DNA from: Clostridiales bacterium
GTDB taxonomy: Bacteria; Bacillota; Clostridia; Christensenellales; Aristaeellaceae
DNA: 64,000 nt
Direction: 5' to 3'
Assembly (NCBI GenBank): GCA_012728815.1
Contig: JAAYEI010000050.1
Coordinates: 18,354-82,353 of the forward strand
Shown here: piece after piece, positions 8,855 to 16,727 of the stretch
How positions within the stretch are numbered: position 1 is the first letter of the stretch
How the letters are laid out: the number at the start of each line of letters is the position of its first letter
Translations under genes and position numbers: made by a program
The notes under the pieces: model-generated
Seen by the model: the letters and a program-made list of their open reading frames with translations, nothing else
The model's database searches: none
What the model was told of the DNA's origin: nothing

Positions 8855-10504
8855 TTAGCGGTAGGGATCCAGCTTGGCCTTGTTCTTTGCCGCCAGCGCG
8901 TTCTGGGCGGCGTACAGCTTGTCATAGCCCAGCTCCGCGCGGCGGGCGACAAACTCCTGGTGAAGCCTGTCAAACTCCTCCTCGCTGGGCGCGGTGATCA
9001 TCTTGGACAGCGTGGTGCCCCACTCCAGCCCGATGTTGGTCTCAATGAGGTGCTCCTCGGAGTCCGCGGGCATGGACAGGTCGGTCAGCTCGGGGTAGTG
9101 CACCATGTAGGGGATGGACCAGGCGATGTAGTTGTCATTGGGGGTGAAGGGCGCGTCCACCTTGGCGGCGAACACGTTGATGATGTCGGTGTTCCACCAG
9201 GCCCAGTTGTTGCCGTAGACGTTGTAGTCCCGGGCCAGGTCATCGCCGGAGACGCTGCCGTCGGTCATGAAGGGCTTGAACTCCTCCACGCCCTCCTCGT
9301 TGTAATCCCAGGTGACGCCCTCCACGCCATAGTAGATGGCGTGCTGGCCGCGCTCGCCCATGATGTAGTTGAGGAAGCGGAAGACGCGGGCCGGGTCCTT
9401 GCAGGAGGTGGTGATGTAGGTGTTCATCCAGCCGTTGAGCAGCACCTTGCTCATGACCTCCGGCGGCTCGCCGGCAGAATTGCGCATGGCGTCCACCGGG
9501 ATGTAATAGATGCCGGTCTCCTTGCCGCCCATGTCAGTGTAGAGGTAGTTGTTGGAGCCGTTGATGTCCGCTTTGCCAGCGAAGCTGACAAAGTAGCGGC
9601 CCGCCTTGAGCTTCTCGTCAATCTGGGCGCGCTGGTCCACAAAGACGTCGCGGGAGATCAGGCCCTTTTCATAGGCTTCGCGGAACACCTTCAGCCAGCG
9701 CAGGTACTCGGGGTCCGTCAGCAGGTCGTGCAGGCTGCCATCCTCGTTGTAGCGGTCAATGCCGGCCATCTGCTGGATGTAGGAGTACAGCGCGTCGTTG
9801 CCCGTGTCGCCAAAGGGCTGGAAGCCCACCAGGGAGATGGGCACGCCATCCACCAGGGGGAACTGCTCCTTGGCCAGCTCCAGCGCATGGATAAAGCCCT
9901 CGGGCGTGGTCATGTCCGGGGAACCGATGGCCTCATAGATGTCCTTGCGCACGGACACAACCCGGTCACCCACGTAGTTGCCCAGGGCGGCGGTGTCGTT
10001 GGCCTGCACCATGGCGTTGACGTTCTCAAAGGAGCTGGCAAAATTGGGATAGGCATAGATGTTGCCGTCATCATAGCTGTTCCAGCTGATCAGGCTGGGG
10101 GACACGATGTCATAGAAGGACTTGTCATACTTGTCCGCCAGCTCGTTGAGCGGCAGGAACTTGCCCGCGTCAATGTACTCCTGCAGGCCCGTGTCATACA
10201 CGTTGGCCATGATGATGTCGGGCAGCTCCCCGGAAGCCAGCATGGTGTACATGCGCTCGGACTCGCTGCCGGTGGGGGTGATGAACTCCACGTTGACCCC
10301 GGTCTCATGGGTGACCAGCCAGTCGCTGCGGGTTTCAATGGAGGTGTCCCAGGAATTGGTGAACCAGGACAGGTTGACGTAGACTGTCAGGTCATAGGGA
10401 GAGGTGTCCGTCTGCCAGTCGCCCTGCTCCGACTCCGCCAGGGCAGGGGCTGTGACAGCCAGCAGCATGATCAAGGCTGCCAGCATGGCCAGGAATCTTT
10501 TCAT
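8855..10504 (-). CDS. ABC transporter solute-binding protein 3 (LplA type)
   Basis: The product has 549 residues and is the first-transcribed of the three paralogs. It is closest to copy 1 (same SWDTSIETRSDWLVTHETG and NEEGVEEFKPFMTDGS segments), differing mainly around residues 300-320 (KADINGSNNYLYTDMGGKETG). The signal peptide ends TAPALA|ES without a cysteine. The ATG follows GGAGGTACGCAC. It begins 31 bp after the LplC permease stop, so permeases and binding proteins are cotranscribed. Confidence 0.93.
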   Translation of the reverse strand: MKRFLAMLAALIMLLAVTAPALAESEQGDWQTDTSPYDLTVYVNLSWFTNSWDTSIETRSDWLVTHETGVNVEFITPTGSESERMYTMLASGELPDIIMANVYDTGLQEYIDAGKFLPLNELADKYDKSFYDIVSPSLISWNSYDDGNIYAYPNFASSFENVNAMVQANDTAALGNYVGDRVVSVRKDIYEAIGSPDMTTPEGFIHALELAKEQFPLVDGVPISLVGFQPFGDTGNDALYSYIQQMAGIDRYNEDGSLHDLLTDPEYLRWLKVFREAYEKGLISRDVFVDQRAQIDEKLKAGRYFVSFAGKADINGSNNYLYTDMGGKETGIYYIPVDAMRNSAGEPPEVMSKVLLNGWMNTYITTSCKDPARVFRFLNYIMGERGQHAIYYGVEGVTWDYNEEGVEEFKPFMTDGSVSGDDLARDYNVYGNNWAWWNTDIINVFAAKVDAPFTPNDNYIAWSIPYMVHYPELTDLSMPADSEEHLIETNIGLEWGTTLSKMITAPSEEEFDRLHQEFVARRAELGYDKLYAAQNALAAKNKAKLDPYR

Positions 10505-10535
10505 GTGCGTACCTCCAATATTTTACATCAAGGGT

Positions 10536-11432
10536 TCACCCCTTGATAGAGCCGATCATGATGCCTTTGACAAAGTATTTCTGCAGGAAGGGATAGACCA
10601 TGACGATGGGCGCGGTGGTGATGACCATGGTGGCCATCTTGACGGATTCGGAGGTAATCTGCCGCTGGGCCACCACATCGGGCAGGTTGATCTGGGTGAG
10701 CATGTTGGCGGCGGAGGACTCTGCCACAATCTTGAACAGGATGGTCTGGATGGGCAGCAGCTTCTCCGAATCGATATAGAGCACGGCCACAAAATAATCG
10801 TTCCAGTGGTAGACCCCGTTGAACAGCGCCATGGTGGCGATGATGGGCATGGACAGCGGCAGCACGATGCGGAAGAAGATGCCGATGTACCCCGCGCCGT
10901 CTATCTGGGCGGACTCGGACATCTCCTTGGGCAGGGACCTGAAGAAGGTCATCATGATGAGCATGTTGTAGAAATTGAACATGGCCGGGATGATGTAGAC
11001 CCAGAAGGTGTTGCGCAGGCCCAGGTTGCGGATGAGCATGTAGTAGGGAATGAGCCCGCCGGAAAAGAACATGGTGATGATGCCCAGGGTCATGTAGAAG
11101 CGCCGGCCCATCAGGTGGCTGTGTCCCAGCGCGTAGCCCACCATGCCGGTGAAGCTGACCGCCGCGAAGGTGCCGATGATGGCGCGGGAGCCGGAGATGA
11201 AGAAGCCCTGCAGGATCTTGCCGTTCTTGAAGACAGCCAGGTAGTTGGCGGTGGAAAACATGCGCGGCCAGAAATAGATGCCGCCGCGCGCGGCGTCCCG
11301 CCCCTCGTTGAAGGAGATGATCAGCACATACCACAGCGGGTAGAGGATGAGCAACATCAGCAGCAGCATGAACACCACGTTGATGATGTCAAAAGGGGTT
11401 TCATTGTTGAGGCGGATGCGTTTTTTTCTCAT
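10536..11432 (-). CDS. Sugar ABC transporter permease, LplC/YtcP type (CUT1, MalG-like)
   Basis: The product has 298 residues and about six membrane segments. The binding-protein-dependent permease EAA loop is visible as AQIDGAGYIGIFFRIVLPLS near residues 180-200. It ends in KYFVKGIMIGSIKG, typical of LplC/AraQ-like permeases. The ATG at 11432 follows AGGTGA with a 5-base spacer; a GTG at 11441 overlapping the LplB stop is the alternative. It pairs with the adjacent LplB to form the channel for the solute-binding proteins. Confidence 0.93.
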   Translation of the reverse strand: MRKKRIRLNNETPFDIINVVFMLLLMLLILYPLWYVLIISFNEGRDAARGGIYFWPRMFSTANYLAVFKNGKILQGFFISGSRAIIGTFAAVSFTGMVGYALGHSHLMGRRFYMTLGIITMFFSGGLIPYYMLIRNLGLRNTFWVYIIPAMFNFYNMLIMMTFFRSLPKEMSESAQIDGAGYIGIFFRIVLPLSMPIIATMALFNGVYHWNDYFVAVLYIDSEKLLPIQTILFKIVAESSAANMLTQINLPDVVAQRQITSESVKMATMVITTAPIVMVYPFLQKYFVKGIMIGSIKG

Positions 11433-11437
11433 GTTGG

Positions 11438-12388
11438 TCACCTGAGGAAGGTGGAGCCGGTCGCGCGCTCGGACACCTTGTTGGTGATGAGCAGCAGGAT
11501 CAGCGACACCACGGACTTGGTCAGCCCCACGGCGGTGGAGTAGGAGAAGCGCCCCAGCTGGATGCCGATGCGGTAGGTGTAGATGTCCAGCACTGTGCTT
11601 CGGTTGGCGTTGAGGGTGTTGCGCAGCACGTAGATCTGGTCGAAGTTGGAGCTGAGGATGTAGGCGGACTGCAGGATGAACAGGATGGCGATGGTGGGCG
11701 CGATGCCAGGCACCGTGATATAGCGCGCCTTCTGGAAGCGGTTGGCGCCATCCAGGGTGGCGGACTCATACAGTTCGGGGTTGACCCCGGCGATGGCGGC
11801 GATAAACAGGATGGCGTTCCAGCCGGTCTCCTTCCACAGGTGGGAGAACAGGGCCACGCCCCAGAAGTAGTTTTCGTCACTCAATAAATAAGTAGGTGTC
11901 TTGATCAGCTTGAGCTGAAACAGGATCTGGTTGATGAGGCCGTACTCCGAGGTCCAGGAGATCAGAAAGCCGCCCAGCACCACCCAGGAGAGGAAGTGGG
12001 GCAGGTAGGAGATGGTCTGCACCATGCGCTTGTAGCGCAGGTTCTTGAGCTCGTTGAGCAGCAGCGCGAAGATGATGGGCACCACAAAGCCGATGCTCAG
12101 GTTGAGCCCGGAGATGGCCAGGGTGTTGATCAGCACGTTTGGCAGGTTCTTGTCCGTGAGGAACTCTGAAAAATGCTTCAGCCCCACAAAGGCCCCGGCA
12201 AACACGCCCTCGGTGACCTTGTAGTTTGAAAACGCGATGTATATGCCCGGCAGGGGCACGTAGGAGAAAATGATCAGCCAGGCTGCCCCCATCAGCGCGA
12301 TCACCTGCAGGGGCCACTGCTCCATCAGGCGCGCAAAAAAGGTTTTCTTGCGGGGACTCACGTGAACTACAGCCCTTGGTTTGTCCAA
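11438..12388 (-). CDS. Sugar ABC transporter permease, LplB type (CUT1, MalF-like)
   Basis: The product has 316 residues. A basic N-terminus (SPRKKTFFARLMEQWPLQ) leads into six predicted membrane helices. The EAA loop is ESATLDGANRFQKARYITVP near residues 215-235. The start is TTG at 12388, supported by AAGGAAGG 6 bases upstream; no in-frame ATG lies nearby upstream. First gene of the minus-strand operon. The 3' end meets the LplC start. Confidence 0.93.
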   Translation of the reverse strand: MDKPRAVVHVSPRKKTFFARLMEQWPLQVIALMGAAWLIIFSYVPLPGIYIAFSNYKVTEGVFAGAFVGLKHFSEFLTDKNLPNVLINTLAISGLNLSIGFVVPIIFALLLNELKNLRYKRMVQTISYLPHFLSWVVLGGFLISWTSEYGLINQILFQLKLIKTPTYLLSDENYFWGVALFSHLWKETGWNAILFIAAIAGVNPELYESATLDGANRFQKARYITVPGIAPTIAILFILQSAYILSSNFDQIYVLRNTLNANRSTVLDIYTYRIGIQLGRFSYSTAVGLTKSVVSLILLLITNKVSERATGSTFLR

Positions 12389-12448
12389 CTGGCACCTTCC
12401 TTGCGTGGCTTGTAGCCACTAAAATCATGTCAATGTACTGTCGTTTAT

Positions 12449-12477
12449 TTTCTAACACAATCAATCCGGATAGTCAA
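12449..12477 (-). promoter_or_regulatory. Promoter of the glycan-use operon
   Basis: On the minus strand, TTGACT (12472-12477) and TAGAAA (12449-12454) are 17 bp apart, about 60 bp upstream of the TTG start of LplB. Confidence 0.6.
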
Positions 12478-12489
12478 GGCGCAGATTTT

Positions 12490-12518
12490 TTGGTTTTTCC
12501 CGGCCCAGCCTGTATACT
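12490..12518 (+). promoter_or_regulatory. Promoter of the sugar isomerase gene
   Basis: TTGGTT (12490-12495) and TATACT (12513-12518) with a 17-bp spacer, 33 bp before the ATG at 12551. It is back-to-back with the divergent ABC-operon promoter. Confidence 0.65.
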
Positions 12519-12550
12519 GGGGCCAAGAAACCCGAAAAGGAGTTGGATGC

Positions 12551-13453
12551 ATGAGGATAGGTCTGAGCTCGTACTCGCTGGACAGCCTGATCAGGTCCGG
12601 GCGCATGAGCCTGCTTGAGGCCATTGATTGGGTGGCTGCCCAGGGCGCAGAGGTGATGGAGCTGGTGCCCTTCGCCTTCCGGTTTGATGACCCGGACAGC
12701 GGCAAAATCGACACCGGCTACATCAGGCAGGTGCGCCAGCGGGCCCGGGACGCGGGGCTTGAGCTGGTGAACTACTCGGTGCTGGCTGACCTGCTCAAGG
12801 AAGGTGAGGCGCAGGAGAAGGAGGTGGCCCGGGTCTGCCACGAGGTGGACATCGCGGCCGAGCTGGGCCTGACCCGCATGCGCCATGACATCAGCGCCTT
12901 CCGCCGCCCGCTGGAAAACAGCACCCAGGCTGATTTTGAGCGCCTGCTGCCCCAGATGGCCCAGGCCGCCACCCGGATTTCCCTGCATGGCAAGCGCCGG
13001 GGTGTGATGTCCCTGCTTGAGAACCACGGCTTTTTCGTGAACGGTTGTGACCGGGTGGAGCGGCTGCTGGACGCGGTGGACACGGACAACTACGGCCTGC
13101 TGCTGGATACCGGCAACATCGTCTGCGTTGATGAGGACTCCACCGCTGCCGTGGTGCGCCTGGCACACCGCTGCCAGATGGTGCACCTGAAGGATTTCTA
13201 TGTGCGTACCCGGGACCCGGGCGATGCCTCCCAGTTTGACTGCGCAGGGCAGTGGTTCCGCTCCCGGGGGGGAAAGTACCTGCGCGGCGCCATCCTGGGC
13301 CAGGGCGACCTGGATGTGCCCGCGGCCATGAAGGCGCTGAAGGACGCAGGCTTTCGCGGTGACATCGCCATTGAGTTTGAGGGCATGGAGGAACCTGCCT
13401 ACGCCAGCGCGGTCAGCCTGAACAACGCCCGGCGTTTTTTGGACAGCATTTAA
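12551..13453 (+). CDS. Sugar phosphate isomerase/epimerase (xylose isomerase-like TIM barrel)
   Basis: The product has 300 residues of the AP-endonuclease-2/xylose-isomerase-like TIM barrel family (IolE/IolI/hydroxypyruvate isomerase superfamily). Visible family features are RIGLSSYSLDSLI at the N-terminus, LLENHGFF near 155 (metal-binding Glu), DTGNIVCVDED near 185-195, MVHLKDFYV near 215 (metal-binding His) and IAIEFEGMEEP near 275 (metal-binding Glu). AAAAGGAG precedes the ATG. It is transcribed divergently from the glycan operon and is followed by its own terminator, so it probably handles a released monosaccharide or keto-sugar. The specific substrate is not deducible. Confidence 0.88.
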   Translation: MRIGLSSYSLDSLIRSGRMSLLEAIDWVAAQGAEVMELVPFAFRFDDPDSGKIDTGYIRQVRQRARDAGLELVNYSVLADLLKEGEAQEKEVARVCHEVDIAAELGLTRMRHDISAFRRPLENSTQADFERLLPQMAQAATRISLHGKRRGVMSLLENHGFFVNGCDRVERLLDAVDTDNYGLLLDTGNIVCVDEDSTAAVVRLAHRCQMVHLKDFYVRTRDPGDASQFDCAGQWFRSRGGKYLRGAILGQGDLDVPAAMKALKDAGFRGDIAIEFEGMEEPAYASAVSLNNARRFLDSI

Positions 13454-13469
13454 ACCGAAAAAGCCCCTG

Positions 13470-13506
13470 ACCTGGCGCCCGGTCTGTTGACGCCGCGCCA
13501 GGTTTT
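13470..13506 (+). terminator. Terminator after the isomerase gene
   Basis: The stem ACCTGGCGC / GCGCCAGGT is followed by TTT and begins 17 bp past the stop. The -35 box of the next promoter is embedded in it. Confidence 0.7.
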
Positions 13507-13514
13507 GCTATGAT
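13487..13514 (+). promoter_or_regulatory. Promoter of the sugar-acid cluster
   Basis: TTGACG (13487-13492), 16-bp spacer, TATGAT (13509-13514). It lies 45 bp before the MFS start and overlaps the preceding terminator hairpin. Confidence 0.6.
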
Positions 13515-13558
13515 GGGCCTGTTTGGCGCCCAAGGCGCCGCATACAAGGAGGCAGATC

Positions 13559-14773
13559 ATGTCACGCAAAGAGGAGCCCGGCCGCTCGGCCAGGCTGTTG
13601 TTTATGGTGACCGCGCTGTTCTGGAGCGCCCAGTACAGCTACACCCAGTTCATCAACCCGGAGCTCTCCCGCATGGGCATGAACGCCGCCTTCATGGGCC
13701 TGGTCTCCGGCGCCTACGGGTTTACCCAGATGGTGCTGCGCATCCCCCTGGGGATCCTGGCGGACCGTGCCGGGCGCCAGAAACCCTTTGTGGTGGCGGG
13801 CAGCCTGCTGACCATGCTGGCCGGCCTGGGCTTTGTGCTGTTCTATACCCCGGGCGGCTTCCTGCTCTCCCGGGGGCTGGCCGGGGTGGCATCCGCCTCC
13901 TGGGTGAGCTTCACTGTCCTGTACAGCAGCTATTTTGCCCACAGCGAAGGCCCCAGGCGCATCTCCCACCTGAACACCGCCAACATGGGCGGGCGGCTGG
14001 CCGGCTTTTTCCTGATCATCCTGATTGTGCCGCTGATGGGGCTGGTCGCCTCCTTCTGGTTCAGCGCGCTGTGCGGCGGCATCGGCCTGGTCATGAGCCT
14101 GGGCCTCAAGGAGCGCCCGCATGAGCGCCAGGGCATCAGCTGGCAGGTGCTGCTGCAGGTGTCCCGGGACAGGTACCTGATGGCCTGTTCCATCATGGGC
14201 ATCCTCACCCAAGTCCTGGCCTTCAGCACCTACACCGGCTTCACGGTCAACGCGGCCAAGGCGCTGGGCGCACAGGACGCCAGGCTGACCTGGCTGAACA
14301 TCGCGCTGCTGGTGCCCACGCTTGTGATGAACCTGCTGGTGACCACCCGGCTGCTGAGGATCATGTCCGGCCGGGCGCTGGTCATCGCCGGCTTTGTGGT
14401 GGCCGCCTTCTACTGCCTGCTGGTGCCGCTGGCCACCAGCCTGTGGCAGCTCTACCTCATCCAGATTCTGGGCGGCTTTGCCAGCTCCCTCACCTTCGCG
14501 GTGCTGATCGGGCAGAGCGTGCGGGACATCCCCCAGCACCTGCGCGCGGTGGCCATGGGCGTGTACCAGGCGGTGTATGGCATCGGCATGACGTTGGGCC
14601 CCATCCTGATGGGCCTGATGATTGACAACGCCGGCATGAAAACCGCCTTCTTTGTGATGGCCGGCGTCTCGCTGCTGTCCGCGGCGCTGGCCTACCCGCT
14701 GCTTGGCGCGCCGCCCCGGGCAATGGAGGAGCCGCCCCAGGCAATTGAGCAGCCCCCTCCAGCCGTGGTATAG
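13559..14773 (+). CDS. MFS transporter
   Basis: The product has 404 residues with about 12 hydrophobic segments. The MFS loop 2-3 signature reads RIPLGILADRAGRQKP (near residue 60-75), and a second half-repeat includes GVYQAVYGIGMTLGPILMG. The ATG at 13559 is chosen for its AAGGAGG ribosome binding site; an in-frame upstream ATG at 13523 has none. The TAG stop overlaps a GTG at 14773 in the frame of the next gene. Being first in a cluster with SDR, PfkB kinase, Gnd and a LarA-family protein, it probably imports a sugar acid or related sugar. Confidence 0.88.
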   Translation: MSRKEEPGRSARLLFMVTALFWSAQYSYTQFINPELSRMGMNAAFMGLVSGAYGFTQMVLRIPLGILADRAGRQKPFVVAGSLLTMLAGLGFVLFYTPGGFLLSRGLAGVASASWVSFTVLYSSYFAHSEGPRRISHLNTANMGGRLAGFFLIILIVPLMGLVASFWFSALCGGIGLVMSLGLKERPHERQGISWQVLLQVSRDRYLMACSIMGILTQVLAFSTYTGFTVNAAKALGAQDARLTWLNIALLVPTLVMNLLVTTRLLRIMSGRALVIAGFVVAAFYCLLVPLATSLWQLYLIQILGGFASSLTFAVLIGQSVRDIPQHLRAVAMGVYQAVYGIGMTLGPILMGLMIDNAGMKTAFFVMAGVSLLSAALAYPLLGAPPRAMEEPPQAIEQPPPAVV

Positions 14774-14802
14774 TGGGGGCAAGGACAACAATGGAGGCAT
14801 GG

Positions 14803-15633
14803 GTGAACTTACCAATTTTACCGGACCTTGCCGGTCAGACCGCGGTGGTGACCGGGGGCAGCGGCGTGCTGGGCGCGGAGTTTGCCAAGGCGCTGTCCGC
14901 CTGCGGCGCCAAGGTGGCCATCCTGACCCGGCGGGAGGAGAGCGCCCGGGCGGTGCTGGCGCAGGTTGAGGGCGACGCCGCCTTCTTCCAGGCGGATGTG
15001 ACCGACCAGACCTCCCTGCAGGCGGCCCGCCAGCAGGTGCTGGCGCGCTTTGGCCCACCCAGCATCCTCATCAATGGCGCGGGCGGCAACAGCCCCATGG
15101 CCACCACGGAGGATGAGCACTACCTGGCGACGGAAGGCGTGAAGGACTTCTTTGAGCTGGATGCCCGGGGCCTGCGCCAGGTTTTTGACCTGAACTTCCA
15201 CGGCGCGCTGCTGGCCACGCAGGTGTTTGCCCGGGACCTGATTGGCCAGCCCGGCGCCTGCGTTGTCAACATCTCCTCCATGAGCGCCTACCGGCCCCTG
15301 ACCAAGATCCCCGCCTACTCTGGCGCCAAGGCGGCGCTGCAGAACCTGACCCAGTGGCTGGCCACCTATTTCGCGCCGGCCGGGTTGCGGGTGAATGCCA
15401 TCGCCCCAGGTTTCTTCGTGACCAACCAGAACCGCGACATGCTGTATGACGGGGCGGGCCAGCCCACCCCGCGCACAGAAAAAATCCTGCGCGCCACCCC
15501 CATGGGCCGCTTTGGCGAGCCGGAAGAGCTGCTGGGCACCCTGCTGTACCTGGTCAGCCCGCAGGCCAGCGGCTTTGTGACCGGGGTGGTGATCCCGGTG
15601 GACGGCGGTTTCAGCGCCTACGCCGGCGTATGA
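14803..15633 (+). CDS. SDR-family oxidoreductase, candidate D-mannonate (fructuronate) oxidoreductase
   Basis: The product is about 276 residues. The Rossmann glycine motif VVTGGSGVLG lies near residue 15, NGAGG near 90, and the catalytic Ser-Tyr-Lys set appears as NISSMSAY..IPAYSGAKAAL (Ser ~160, Tyr ~173, Lys ~177). VIPVDGGFSAY ends the fold. The GTG at 14803 has GGAGG five bases upstream; an in-frame ATG at 14791 is the alternative. The length, an insert near 100-120 (EDEHYLATEGVKDFFELD) and the neighbouring kinase fit the SDR D-mannonate oxidoreductases found next to KDG kinases. The substrate is inferred from context. Confidence 0.88.
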   Translation: MNLPILPDLAGQTAVVTGGSGVLGAEFAKALSACGAKVAILTRREESARAVLAQVEGDAAFFQADVTDQTSLQAARQQVLARFGPPSILINGAGGNSPMATTEDEHYLATEGVKDFFELDARGLRQVFDLNFHGALLATQVFARDLIGQPGACVVNISSMSAYRPLTKIPAYSGAKAALQNLTQWLATYFAPAGLRVNAIAPGFFVTNQNRDMLYDGAGQPTPRTEKILRATPMGRFGEPEELLGTLLYLVSPQASGFVTGVVIPVDGGFSAYAGV

Positions 15634-15650
15634 AAGGAGAGCAACACCTG

Positions 15651-16706
15651 ATGAAGTATGACCTGATCGCGCCCACCAGCATGGGCATCCGCCTGTGCCC
15701 CCTTGACCGGCAGCCGGTGGGGGTGGGCGGGCAATACAACATGACCGCCACCAGCGCTGAGAGCAACGTCCTGAACATCTCCGCCTCCCTGGGCCTGTCC
15801 GCCCACGCGCTGAGCGGCTTTGTGAAGGACAGCCCCATCGCCGCCTTCATCAAGGGGGAACTGCGCCGGCGCAACATCAGCTTTGAGGGGCCGGAGATGG
15901 ACGCGGGCGGGCCCTGGGGCTACCGGCACCAGATTAACTTCGCCGACGCCGGCTTTGGCCCGCGGGGCCCCCGGGTATACAACGACCGGGCGGGCGAGGC
16001 GGGGCGCGCGCTCAAGGCGGAGGATTTTGACCTAAAGCGCCTGTTTGAGCGGGACGGCGTGCGCATGATGCACCTGTCCGGCCTGTTTTTGGCGCTGTCG
16101 GAACAGACGGCGGCATTGTGCGTGAAGCTGGCCGAGCTGGCACAGGCCAACGGCACCCAGGTCAGCTTTGACCTCAACCATCGCGCCTCCTTCTGGACGG
16201 GGCGGGAAGCTGCGCTGCGGGAGGCCTTCACCCGCATCGCGGGGCTGAGCGACATCCTGATTGGTAACGAGGAGGACTACCAGCTGGCGCTGGGCATCCA
16301 GGGCCCGGAAGCGGGCGGGGAGCAGATCCACGACCAGATGGATGCCTTCAGGCAGATGATTGAGCAGGCGCGCCAGGCCTTCCCCAGGGCCCGTGTCTTC
16401 GCCACCACGCTGCGCCAGGTGATAGACGCCAACCGCCACCTCTGGGGCGCGCTGCTATTCAAGGATGGCCAGTGGCACACCGCCCCGCAGCGGGAAATCC
16501 AGGTGCTGGACCGCATCGGCGGGGGCGACGGCTTTGTGGGCGGGCTGCTCTACAGCCTGCTGCGCGGCTTTGAGGGCGAGAAATGCCTGCAGTTCGCCTG
16601 GGCCACCGGCGCGCTGGCGGTGACCATGCTGGAGGATTATGCCAGCCCCGTGGATGAGGCGCAGGTGATGGCGGTGTGGGCCGGCAACGCGCGCGTACTG
16701 AGATAA
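15651..16706 (+). CDS. PfkB-family sugar kinase, 2-keto-3-deoxygluconate kinase-like
   Basis: The product is about 351 residues. PfkB features are an N-terminal GGQYNMTATSAESNVL segment, SFDLNHR near 165, NEEDY near 200 and the C-terminal ATP/anion-hole signature GGGDGFVGGLLYSLL near 293-307 with the catalytic Asp. KDG kinases share the DLNHR and NEED motifs. The ATG at 15651 has AAAGGAG 11 bases upstream; an ATG at 15630 overlapping the SDR stop is possible. Together with the SDR it fits a mannonate-to-KDG-6-phosphate branch, but no UxuA dehydratase is in the window. Confidence 0.87.
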   Translation: MKYDLIAPTSMGIRLCPLDRQPVGVGGQYNMTATSAESNVLNISASLGLSAHALSGFVKDSPIAAFIKGELRRRNISFEGPEMDAGGPWGYRHQINFADAGFGPRGPRVYNDRAGEAGRALKAEDFDLKRLFERDGVRMMHLSGLFLALSEQTAALCVKLAELAQANGTQVSFDLNHRASFWTGREAALREAFTRIAGLSDILIGNEEDYQLALGIQGPEAGGEQIHDQMDAFRQMIEQARQAFPRARVFATTLRQVIDANRHLWGALLFKDGQWHTAPQREIQVLDRIGGGDGFVGGLLYSLLRGFEGEKCLQFAWATGALAVTMLEDYASPVDEAQVMAVWAGNARVLR

Positions 16707-16727
16707 ACAGCCAAGGAGGGAAGAAAC

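Noticed and set aside
8681..10546. Long plus-strand frames opposite the solute-binding protein genes (also 158-1576, 5073-6110 and 7878-8795)
   Set aside because: They lack ribosome binding sites, are rich in His/Gln/Val repeats typical of reverse-frame reading of GC-rich genes, and overlap well-supported genes.
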